A DNA stretch of 64,000 bases from Limnoperna fortunei (taxonomy: Eukaryota; Mollusca; Bivalvia; Mytilida; Modiolidae). The notes below the pieces were generated by a model that was not told where the DNA came from, did not search any database, and saw only the letters and a list, made by a program, of their open reading frames with translations. The stretch covers positions 8,187,547 through 8,251,546 of the forward strand of contig OX104116.1 in the NCBI GenBank assembly GCA_944474755.1. Direction: 5' to 3'. The position numbers and the translations under genes are program-made. Shown here piece by piece: positions 35,232 through 46,000 of this stretch. The first letter of the stretch is position 1. The number at the start of each line of letters is the position of its first letter.

Positions 35232-35844
35232 TTAATCGCTGTCTGATTCAGCGTCAGAGTCTGGGAGGTCTTCTACTGATGGTACTGCAGGAGAGTACAG
35301 ATGTCCAACGGCTCTCAGGAAGTCAGAGGTGGACATCTGTTGCTCCTCTAGCTTGTCCCAGTACTCTGTGAGGCGACCATGCAGGGAGCGGTAAGTAGTG
35401 GTCTGGTATCTTGAAAGTTGCTGCTCGCTGACAAGGTTGAGCTGCATGTCGACTGTATCTGCCTCACACTGGAAGGCTGGCACGATGATATAAAACTGGA
35501 CCTGTGTACGTCCACACTTGTCATTAAACAGCTTGTGCCAACCTAAAATAAAATAAAATTTGAAATAAGTAAATAATATTAGTTAAAGAAAAGATTAATT
35601 TAAAATAAGTTATTGAAACATTTTCATAGGAGTGTGCTTTCAATTGGTACGTTTATTAAATAAGAATTAAAAAATACATATATACATTGATGTACAGTCA
35701 ATTCAAACAACAATTTTTTTCTTAAATAATCTTTTGCTTACCAGTATTACAAAGGCGATGTTGCCAGTTATCACAAGTTTCACATTGTAAGGCATGTTGC
35801 ATAGGACGCACAGGCTGATCGCACGAAGAACATAGATACACCAT
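35232..35844 (-). CDS. 137-aa transposon protein: zinc finger fused to MULE-type C-terminal region
   Basis: Exons 35844-35742 and 35542-35232 (103 + 311 nt) splice in frame at AATACTG|GTAAGC and tattttag|GTTGG. Residues 1-34 form a Cys/His finger: CSSCDQPVRPMQHALQCETC then WQHRLC. Residues 36 onward (WHKLFNDKCG, then QLNLVSEQQLSRYQTTTYR and LTEYWDKLEEQQMSTSDFL) look like the segment found downstream of the MULE transposase domain in mollusc transposon proteins, recalled from memory. The acidic end is SVEDLPDSDAESDSD. The catalytic DDE region that should lie between is absent, so it cannot be a transposase. It may be an inert remnant or a DNA-binding competitor. Confidence 0.6.
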
Positions 35845-36264
35845 GGTGACCAAAACATTTGTGAGAAGGGTTTCTCCTTTGCTCCCCTTTTTATTCATTT
35901 TAGTCGGTTCTACAAAGATTACTCAATGTGCTTGGATATTCCTTTATATTTTCTCCAAACTCGTATCTCTATTGAATTTGGCTTGTTCTGTAGCATGGTT
36001 TATCCTTTGATATTTAAAAATGTTGTTTTGGTTAATTGACATCAAAGAGGTTTTTTCTTTGTCTAATTGGTGTGTGGTTTCTTATAATTATTTTTTTTTT
36101 ATCCTTCAATTATTAGTTAATTAATCAATCAAAGATTGACGATGATTTAAAATTCAAATAGTAACATATTAATTAATATTATGATTTTATTTTAGGATTA
36201 ATATCTAATGTTTCATTGGTAATATCATTTATTTCAGTCAACCTTGGTTTTATTATATAACTTT

Positions 36265-36311
36265 AAATATATATATATATATATATATATAGATATATAT
36301 ATATATATTAA
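36265..36311. repeat. (TA)n microsatellite
   Basis: Almost pure TA run, just inside the right terminal repeat of the MULE derivative. Confidence 0.9.
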
Positions 36312-36753
36312 ATCCATGGCCGATATGTCCTATTATAGTATGGCCGATCTGAACTATGGCCGAGTTGTCAATGGACGAAGTGTCCATGGCCGAAGTCATA
36401 TTATGGACGAGATGTCCCTAAAGTTCTCCCAGAACTACGGTTATGTTAGAACCAAGGTCTAACTGAATACCACAACTTTACATATATTAGCAAAATATGT
36501 TCATTTATATTTTATATTTTACTCGTCATTATTTGTTATTTATAACAATGACTGTAATAACGGTCACGATATTTAAAATATTTGAGAAATGTTAACGATA
36601 ATTTGTAATACGATATTCAAGCGATTGTGCATTCCATCTCGATGTTCCTAAGCCCGAAACATAAACACATCATAATAATTGTTTCAATCTGGGGACTGTT
36701 ATAACTAATTAATAGATGATTTTAATTGATTTATAGCCTGCTGACTGCTGTTA

Positions 36754-37059
36754 CAGGGGCGGATGCAGCCTCAAATGAAAGGGGGGGTCCAAATTTGTCA
36801 TGGTGGCCGAAGGCCACCATGCCGACCTCGCAGAGGTCGTATTACGGCAGGGGGTGTGGGGGCCGCTTAAGGCCCCCAGAAGCTCTGAACGAAATGGTGT
36901 AAAATCCTGCATTCTGACGATTTCCTGACACCTAAAACATGTCCGTTAAAATGTCATTTTGTTATGCTAAAACAAAAGTAGGGGTCCAGACCCCATGCTT
37001 GTCAAAACGAAAGGGGGGTCCGGACCCCCTGGACCCCCCCCCCTCTGGATCCGCCACTG
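36754..37059. mobile_element. 306-bp non-autonomous DNA transposon, CAGGGGCGGAT ends, 5-bp TSD
   Basis: The left end CAGGGGCGGATGCAG pairs with the right end CTGGATCCGCCACTG. TGTTA flanks both sides (36749-36753, 37060-37064). The interior is G/C-run-rich (gggggtcc, ccccccccc) and non-coding. It is the same family as 37998-38311 and 57223-57589. Confidence 0.82.
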
Positions 37060-37189
37060 TGTTAAAATAAAGTTTAAAAGATTAATTTTCACTGCATGGG
37101 GCTAGTATAACTGATTTTTATTTTTTAATGATATAATAGTAAGGATTCTCTGACTAGATCATAAGGAGATCCTTTCAGCTTCTTCCAGC

Positions 37190-37616
37190 AAATCAACAAT
37201 TTATTAAATTTATATCAATTCCTTCTAATGGAGGAAATTCAAAATGAGATCATTAGCAAGACAAAATGGAAAAAGATGGCAAAAATTGCAAATAATTATT
37301 ACTGGACTGAAAAACTTTAAGGAGATTGTCAAACTAAATCTATACTCTAAGACTGGTGTCAGTAGAAAATTTACTGATTGGTACTACACATCATGGCAAG
37401 TATGAAAGACAGCAAAAAACTGTTAAAGATGTTCGCCAAGCCTCTGTCAAAGCTAGAATCCTCACAGCCATGTATATTCTACAAACCCACAAAGTTAAAT
37501 TCAACAAAACCTGTCCGTTATATAAGCTTGAATATGCAGATGTCCAGCTTATAATGACATTAGAAAAGACTACCTATACAGCAGATAACAGAACTAGTTA
37601 TAAATCACATTGGTAA
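37190..37616 (+). pseudogene. LINE ORF2 C-terminal fragment
   Basis: The frame contains VRQASVKARILTAMYILQ, then KVKFNKTCPLY, like the KARLLTG/Y-Q/K-FN/CPLC block before the C-terminal knuckle of CR1-type LINEs (compare MLTGTFITESLRQKFN near 6554). It has several stops upstream and lost the second knuckle Cys (CPLY for CPLC). It is a truncated, decayed copy. Confidence 0.6.
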
Positions 37617-37997
37617 AGTTAAGTTAATTTAGGAATTCAGGAACTCTGGTGTCTTGCTACAGCTTAGAACAGACTGTCAAACTCTAGTACAGAGGGATGC
37701 GCGCTACCTAATATCCCAGACTTTCTGAAGACAGTCGAATATAGTATCACGGCAATACTGTTATAAAATGTATAATAAAAGTACATTTAACATGAAGTAG
37801 GCACTCAGGGGTCCTAAGTTAGGCAAGCAAGTTCAGTAGTAACCACGATATCATTCTGATATTTTTTTACCTTTTATGTTATGTTTATTTTACAAATCCG
37901 TTGGACCTATTTCATTGTGGACTATTGGATGGACACATGGTGTGACACTCGTTAATGACACGTCACTGTACCATAGAGCCCGGTGGAGGATTTATAG

Positions 37998-38311
37998 CAG
38001 GGGCGGATCCAGGAATTTGTGTTGGGGGAGGCGTAAAAGTTCGGCGAATGTCTGGGGGCAGCTCAAGGCCCCCAGCAGGTTCATTGCAGACAAAGTTTTC
38101 AAGACTCGTTTTTTTACTTTTGCCCCTTCTTTAGCTGGCTTTATTTGTCAACTATGACTATAAATAATGAATTTGCTTTAATAAAATATCATATTACTTT
38201 TCCTTTTCTCTTGTTTTACCCTCTCGTTCTCTCGCTCGCTCTGTCTCTCTCTTTTTATGGGGGGGGGGGGGGGGGCGTACGCCCGTACGCCTTTCCTTGG
38301 ATCCGCGCCTG
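37998..38311. mobile_element. 314-bp non-autonomous DNA transposon, CAGGGGCGGATCC ends, 5-bp TSD
   Basis: The left end is CAGGGGCGGATCCAGG; the right end is the inverse of CAGGCGCGGATCCAAGG. TATAG is duplicated at 37993-37997 and 38312-38316. The interior holds a pyrimidine-rich run (38216-38258) and a run of about 17 G. Confidence 0.82.
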
Positions 38312-38448
38312 TATAGTTTAACTGACTTTATATCGCATTCCAGCGAGTGCTCCAATTATGTGGGATCTACAAAAAGAAAGAAAGAAAATCCTACAGGTAT
38401 GTTAAATCGACGAGACACACTTTTCAAATGAGTGAAGGAGAACAAGGC

Positions 38449-39098
38449 CGTCTACATTTGAGACAACTCGGACCGTCAACTGAGACAACTCGGACCGTCT
38501 ACTGAGACGACTCGGTCCGACTACTGAGACAACTCAGTCCGTCTACTGAGACAACTCGGTCCTACTACTGAGACAACTCAGTCCGTCTACTAAGACAACT
38601 CGGTCCGACTACTGAGACAACTCGGGCCGACTACTGAGACGACTCGGTCCGTCTCCTGAGACGACTCGGTCCGTCTCCTGAGACGACTTGGACCGACTAC
38701 TGAGACAACTCGGCCCGTCTACTGAGACAACTCAGACCGTCTACTGAGACAACACAGACCGTCTACTGAGACAACTCAGACCGTCTACTGAGACAACTCG
38801 GTCCGTCTACTGAGACAACTCGGTCCGTCTACTGAGACAACTCGGTCCGACTACTGAGACAACTCGGCCCGACTACTGAGACAACTCGGTCCGTCTACTG
38901 AGACAACTCAGACCGTCTACTGAGACAACTCGGTCCGTCTCCTGATACAACTCAGACTGTCTACTGAGACAACTCAGACCGTCTACTGAGACAACTCGGT
39001 CCGTCTACTGAGACAACTCAGACCGACCTGACACAACTCAGACCGACTACTGAGACAACTCAGACCGTCTACTGAGACAACTCAGACCGTCAACTAAA
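38449..39098. repeat. 22-bp minisatellite, about 29 copies
   Basis: The unit is CTACTGAGACAACTC followed by GGTCCGT or AGACCGT, tandem for 650 bp. Main variants are GAGACGACTC, and GTCCGACTA against GTCCGTCTA. There are no spacers, so it is not a CRISPR array. It lies about 0.9 kb upstream of the MPP10 start. Confidence 0.93.
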
Positions 39099-39690
39099 TA
39101 AAGCAAAAAGAAGAAATATTTTTAATAATAATATTTAAGCAGTTTTTAATAATGCATCAACATTACAAAGTGAATAAAAAAATATATATGCACCAATAAT
39201 AAAAATGCAAGGAACATTTCATTTTTGTTTAGATATTGGCAGAAAATAGCAAATTGAAATTGTGCTTAATTTTAAAGTTGTATTTAATAAGTCGTATAAA
39301 AGTCGTGATATTTAGAAAGGGTCCTTGACAACTTAAATGTTCTATTATTATACCATGGGTTTGCTTTTACGGAGTCGTAGGATATCTAGTTGGGTGTCAG
39401 TAATAAATATTGGATGAATTGTTTTTATAAATATTTTTAATTGATAATTGAGAACATGGAAATATATTTCACTATATCTAACATGCATTTTTTTATAAAA
39501 TATTACAAATATATACTGTCCGAGTTGTATAATTGCAAGTTAGCCAAGTTTCAAGGCGATAGAATTGATGTGCTTTTTTAGAGAAAACCCGTGCTCATTT
39601 AACCGAGACTGTCAGTGCAATGACTATAATAGTTATATAAACTTTCACGTAAAATATCAAAGATTAAATTGACCATTTCATTATAGTAAT

Positions 39691-39726
39691 CAGAGACATA
39701 TAATTACATTTAATTATATGTCTCTG
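39691..39726. repeat. perfect 16-bp fold-back palindrome
   Basis: Arms CAGAGACATATAATTA (39691-39706) and TAATTATATGTCTCTG (39711-39726) flank a 4-base loop. It shares the CAGAGACATA end with 26108-26139. Confidence 0.85.
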
Positions 39727-39980
39727 ACATAATGTAAATTGCTTAGCTCAGCAATTGGCGTCTTAATAAAGATATTTCAAATTGGTAAATATGTGGGTTT
39801 TTTTTAAATATTTTAATATTTAATCTAAATAGAATAAGCCCTTTCTTTGTTGCCTTTTCTTTTTTGTGATACTTTTCGGTTTCCGTTTGGAAGGTTCTTA
39901 AAAGCCCCTGGTTCCAAGACGAGCTTTCCACTGAAAACTCTCAACCTTTTTTTTTTGCGCGACAAGGGAGGTAAAAATAC

Positions 39981-40005
39981 ATTTTCGGAAAAGTGTTCCG
40001 AAAAT
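39981..40005. promoter_or_regulatory. 10-bp perfect inverted repeat just upstream of MPP10 ATG
   Basis: ATTTTCGGAA, loop AAGTG, TTCCGAAAAT, ending 16 bases before the start codon at 40022. As RNA it would form a stable hairpin close to the start codon; as DNA it is a palindromic protein-binding candidate. Function is inferred from position only. Confidence 0.4.
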
Positions 40006-40021
40006 ACACTAGATTGAAAGC

Positions 40022-40095
40022 ATGGATGGTACAAGTTTATCAACAGCTCTGAAAAACTTTGCAAGTTTAACTACAGAACCTGAAAACTTTTTAAG
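40022..40095 (+). CDS. MPHOSPH10: MPP10 coding exon 1
   Basis: Residues 1-24 plus two bases: [16 protein letters not shown], then TTEPENFL. The donor is TTAAG|GTTTGA. The frame joins exon 2 exactly (AG + T = Ser). It is separated from exon 2 by a roughly 3-kb intron that holds the 29-bp minisatellite. Confidence 0.88.
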
Positions 40096-43000
40096 GTTTG
40101 ATTCCTATATTGATATTTACACTAAATACTATTTAAATCGATACAAGCAGGAACCTATAAATCAACGGGACTGGAATCTAACGATATTCACTGTATACCA
40201 TGTCATGCACTAGCCTACTGTGATTAGCGTACTATATAGTGTGGTCACGGATACGATTGTATTTTTTTTTTTTTTTTTTGTAATCGGCTATAACATGTCT
40301 GTTAAAACTCTGGGAACTGGTACTATAATTATATATATTGTAGACATATATATATCAATAAATTGATGTACATGTATTATATATGAGGAAACACACAAAA
40401 CGACCCCAAAAAATTGGTTTATATTAATTCAAGTCTTTCCACATGCGCGCCATCTACCGGTAACATGTTCGGTAACTCTAGTTTACATGTAAGACTGTTG
40501 TTGGTATACAAGCCATAACATAAATGTGATACACTATACCTGAAATAAACAATTAATTGCAGACTTTCCAATTAAAAAAAACCGCCCACCTATTGTCCAC
40601 TCTGGTGCGAAAAACTGCGACTGTAGCCACAGTTTGTCATGTTGAAAACTTTTGAAATGGACAATTGATTTTGATAAATTTTCATGCTTCAGGTGAAAGA
40701 CAGGTCAATATCTGAGTATGTTATTAAAAGCCGCTGCAGTGTAAACTTGATCGCAAATTAATCGACTGATGTTTATTCCCCCATTTGCCTGATGCTTATC
40801 TCAGGTAGAACCCAGCTGTTTATTACTTGATTAAACAAGCTTACAAGGGACATCCATGTTCTAATATTCAAACTCGTCTGTTGCCTATGGCTCTAGTAAA
40901 TTCTACTTATGAGGTTAATTATATGAAATTTTAATTGGCATAGATGAACAATAGAATAAACATTCAAAATCTTTATTTCAATATCATAGTCTTTTGGTGA
41001 TGATAGCTGTAGTTTTTTTACCGGAAGTAAAAAGGGGGAAAAATCATGTAAAACTGGAAATTGGTCACTTCTGGCACGTACCTAGGTGAAAACCCCATTC
41101 AATAAAAAGACTTTTGACAAATAGAAGTGTGGATTTAAAAAACTCAAGATACTGCACCTGGCTGTTAGTTAGATAAAGGTGATTTTATTATGGTGTCAAC
41201 AAATATATGTGTACATGACATAAATGTATAATGTGAGCACAGATTTCAATAGGTTGACAGTTATCAGTTACAGATAATTGAGTGATTACATGTACCTACT
41301 AGTATATATAGTCATGAAAATGAGCTTAGAAACGGACTAAAATAATCTTGATTGGAATTAAGGTGATTATTTTCTGGGAGAAAAATATCTAGAGAAGCAA
41401 TTTAAATATACTTGTTGTTGACTCACACAAACATTTTTATTGTCATCGTGAGATTGTGAAATGTGCCCACCCAGACATGTGTCGCAAAATCTGCTGTTTT
41501 GTATATGGAGCGCGCACTCTGATGTCGGGTACCTGACAATTCAGACCATATGTCAAGACAAATTTGGACCGTATGTCAAGACAAATTTGGACCGTATGTC
41601 AAGACTTTTCGGACTGTATGTCAATGAAATTGTTTTTATATTAAAATTGATAAAAGTAAAAAGTAATAATAATATTAAATTTTAAAAAATATTAAAATTA
41701 AAACATTGCATTTTCCTGATCTGCTAATTAGAATCATACAGCTTGGTTTCACAGTACAGTATGCCCTGTATAAGCTTGGAGAGTATTTCGCTCAGATTTG
41801 AAGTAAGCATGTGCTGATTATGTGGCAACCAACACGAACAAAAATTGTAATTTTTTTGAATTATTAAAAAACATGACTTTTATTAAATAATGCTCTAGAC
41901 TCTTACAGTATAGTTTTGAGACCATTGGCTGTTAGAGTACAGGCTAGTGGTCCCCAACTGTTTGAGTGCAGTCTTGAGATCAATGACTGTTCCAGAGAAG
42001 TCTTGAGATCAATGACTGTTCCAGAGAAGTCTTGAGATCAATGACTGTTCCAGAGAAGTCTTGAGATCAATGAATGTTCCAGAGAAGTCTTGAGATCAAT
42101 GACTGTTTCAGAGAAGTCTTGAGATCAATGACTGTTTCAGAGAAGTCTTGAGATCAATGACTGTTCCAGAGAAGTCTTGAGATCAATGACTGTTCCAGAG
42201 AAGTCTTGAGATCAATGACTGTTCCAGAGAAGTCTTGAGATCAATGACTGTTTCAGAGAAGTCTTGAGATCAATGACTGTTCCAGAGAAGTCTTGAGATC
42301 AATGACTGTTCCAGAGAAGTCTTGAGATCAATGACTGTTTCAGAGAAGTCTTGAGATCAATGACTGTTCCAGAGAAGTCTTGAGATCAATGACTGTTCCA
42401 GAGAAGTCTTGATATCAATGACTGTTCCAGAGAAGTCTTGAGATCAATGACTGTTTCAGAGAAGTCTTGAGATCAATGACTGTTTCAGAGAAGTCTTGAG
42501 ATCAATGACTGTTCCAGAGAAGTCTTGAGATCAATGACTGTTCCAGAGAAGTCTTGAGATCAATGACTGTTCCAGAGAAGTCTTGAGATCAATGACTGTT
42601 TCAGAGAAGTCTTGATATCAATGACTGTTCCAGAGAAGTCTTGAGATCAATGACTGTTCCAGAGAAGTCTTGAGATCAATGACTGTTTCAGAGAAGTCTT
42701 GAGATCAATGACTGTTCCAGAGAAGTCTTGAGATCAATGACTGTTCCAGAGAAGTCTTGAGATCAATGACTGTTCCAGAGAAGTCTTGATATCAATGACT
42801 GTTCCAGAGAAGTCTTGAGATCAATGACTGTTCCAGAGAAGTCTTGATATCAATGACTGTTCCAGAGAAGTCTTGAGATGTAACGGATGTTACTTTTAAC
42901 TTGGGAGATGTGCAAGATGTAGAATGTCTTGTGGTTGCCCATTTTGTTGTCTCCCAATATACTAGTATTTATAAATTTACAAATTGTTCAGATTAAATCA

Positions 43001-46000
43001 CCGATATATTTGAATCAACATTCAGGTATAAACATAATATTATTTGTTTCTTTTTGCAGTTTGAATACAAAGAGCCATGACAGATTCAAGACATCTACAA
43101 AACTTATATATGATTTTTGTAAAAATTGTGAGAACAATCGCTTGCAGGATGAGGCTTTACCAGAACTGATAATAAACAATTTTGATGATGAGCAAATCTG
43201 GCAAGAACTGGAATTGCAGAACAACTCATTAGTAGATAAATTGTTAGGAAAGGTTGCTGGACTTGTAACAGTGAAAGAATCGATCTGTTTTCTTAATGGA
43301 AAAAAAGTGACTGCAGAAAAAAGTAAAAAAGGGAGGATTATTGAGCAAAGCAATGGTGATAATAGTGAAGAGGAAAGTGATGAAACTGATGAAGAAATCA
43401 ACAAAATAAAGTCAAGATTACACAAATCTGATGATGAAATAGATGAAAATGATGATGATGTTGACTTTGATTTTGATTCTGTTAATCCTTTACAAGATGA
43501 AAGTGATGAGAAAGATGAAAATGCAGCTGAAATTGATTCAGACATGGACAGTAAAAAGTCTAAAAAGAACAGTGCAAAGAAGAAACCTGTTAAAGGGAGT
43601 ATTGTTGATGATAAATTCTTCAAATTAGCAGAAATGGAAGCGTTTTTGGAGCAGGAAGATGCCAGAGAACTAAGGAGACAAAAACGAGAGAAAGGAGAGG
43701 ATAATGTTGATGAATCAACAGACGAGGAAGACATTGATATGTTTGCAAATTTGTCTTCAGAAGAGGTATTTAAAGTATAAAATGAGATAAGGCTACAAAG
43801 ACCATATTATCTGTAAAAATGTGAGCCAGTAGTTCATGAAAAGAAGGGTAAAACTATATACTTTCAAGCTACCTTTTATGGAATTTATTATATTTGTATA
43901 GAAGATGTTAGTAATATTTAATGTTTTGATACTCCTAGTAGTACTGGTATGAATGACCAATGTTCTTTAAAAATATTAGAAAAAAACTTGTGAAACTTGC
44001 TTTGGAAGTTTTTGATCTCTCAAAGTTTATGACATGTCACGTAATATTTATGAATATATTTCATTGAATTTAAGATGTTGACAATCTACTTATTGTAAGT
44101 AGAATGTATCAACCATACTAATATGTTCTCCATATAATTTTTATTCTGTTGTGTGTATGATTGGATTAATATGATTTTCTTTCTTTCTAGGAGGATGCTA
44201 AATATGATGATTTCTTTGATCCTCCCGATGAAGATGATTCAAAAGAAAAAAAGAAGGTCACATTCAAGGATCGTGAAAGGTTTGTTTATTTTGGGATTGA
44301 GATATTGGTTAATTAAAATGTGTCAATTATCGTTTTACAACGTGCTATTCACAGACTTACGAAGTCCTTGATCTATAATCTTAATTTAGTCTTGAGACAT
44401 TGGTGGCCTAGTTATTAAGGTAGTTGTCTACTTAGTAATATTTATCACATGCCTGTCAACATTGAGGTTGTGGGGTTCGAGCCTACTGAGTGCAGGGTAA
44501 TATTTATCACATGCCTGTCAACATTGAGGTTGTGGGGTTCGAGCCTACTGAGTGCAGGGTAATATTTATCACATGCCTGTCAACATTGAGGTTGTGGGGT
44601 TCGAGCCTACTGAGTGCAGGGTAATATTTATCACATGCCTGTCAACATTGAGGTTGTGGGGTTCGAGCCTACTGAGTGCAGGGTAATATTTATCACATGC
44701 CTGTCAACATTGAGGTTGTGGGGTTCGAGCCTACTGAGTGCAGGGTAATATTTATCACATGCCTGTCAACATTGAGGTTGTGGGGTTCGAGCCTACTGAG
44801 TGCAGGGTAATATTTATCACATGCCTGTCAACATTGAGGTTGTGGGGTTCGAGCCTACTGAGTGCAGGGTAATATTTATCACATGCCTGTCAACATTGAG
44901 GTTGTGGGGTTCGAGCCTACTGAGTGCAGGGTAATATTTATCACATGCCTGTCAACATTGAGGTTGTGGGGTTCGAGCCTACTGAGTGCAGGGTAATATT
45001 TATCACATGCCTGTCAACATTGAGGTTGTGGGGTTCGAGCCTACTGAGTGCAGGGTAATATTTATCACATGCCTGTCAACATTGAGGTTGTGGGGTTCGA
45101 GCCTACTGAGTGCAGGGTAATATTTATCACATGCCTGTCAACATTGAGGTTGAGAGTTCGAGCCTTACTGAGGGTTTGTTCAACTCTAACCTTAATTTAC
45201 AAGAATTGCCAGTTTTCCTATGGAAGGTCAAGGGTTTCTTCAAGGTACTCGGCTTCCTCCCCCAATAAAAACTGGTTACCAGAAGTAGCTGAAAAATTGC
45301 TGACAGTGGCATTAAACACCAAACAAAATATAATTTAGACTGAAAGAGTACTAAAACTGAAAATCCTTAATTACAAACAATGCCCACTGAGTACAAACCT
45401 AAACACAACTTAATTATTTATTGAAAATATGTCTAGGACCAGTACAAAAAAGGATGAAGATGAGTCCAATGACAGCCATGAAAGTGACGAGGAAATTGAT
45501 GACCAATCACAAGGTTTCAAGTCAGGGCTGTTTGATAGCGAGAGTGAAGGTGAAGATGTAGACGACATTTTAGGCAGAAATAAAACTCAAGAGAAATCAA
45601 CATTTGAAAAAAGACAGGAAAAGGTAAAAAAAGACAGGGGAATTTAGAAGAATAAATCACTTATATAAAAGAAATGATAGCAAATGAATCCAGCTCTTGT
45701 TTAATATTGTAGTACCCTATCATATGAGCGTGTCCTTAATGACCACCTGGTTTTGGGAGGCTTGTAGTCCCCTATCATATGAGCGTGTCCTTAATGACCA
45801 CCTCGTTTTGGGAGGCTTGTAGTCCCCTATCATATGAGCGTGTCCTTAATGACCACCTCGTATTGGGAGGCTTGTAGTCCCCTATCATATGAGCGTGTCC
45901 TTAATGACCACCTGGTTTTGGGTACAGAAAAACTCATTTCAGTGTTATATTATCTCTTAACAATGACCACCCCTTAAATGTGACCAGTAACCACAGATTT

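Larger units (their letters stand above)
34508..36435. mobile_element. Mutator-like (MULE) deletion derivative with 10-bp TSD
   Basis: The direct repeat CTCCCAGAAC at 34508-34517 and 36426-36435 brackets 1908 bp. The ends are inverted and built of iterated TTCGTCCAT / GGCCATAGT words (left 34518-34624, right 36315-36425), for example GGACTTGTCGTCCAT against GGACATCTCGTCCAT. A 9-11-bp duplication and long iterated terminal repeats fit the Mutator superfamily. Inside is a two-exon minus-strand ORF (35232-35844) with a zinc finger and a tail region typical of MULE-domain transposases but without the catalytic domain. Confidence 0.8.

Noticed and set aside
38449..39098. CRISPR-like array (22-bp repeats)
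   Set aside because: Repeats are contiguous with no spacers and the genome is eukaryotic; it is a minisatellite. The same holds for the 29-bp array at 41970-42880.
43015..43734. 239-codon Ser-rich minus-strand ORF
   Set aside because: Antisense shadow of the acidic MPP10 exon 2.
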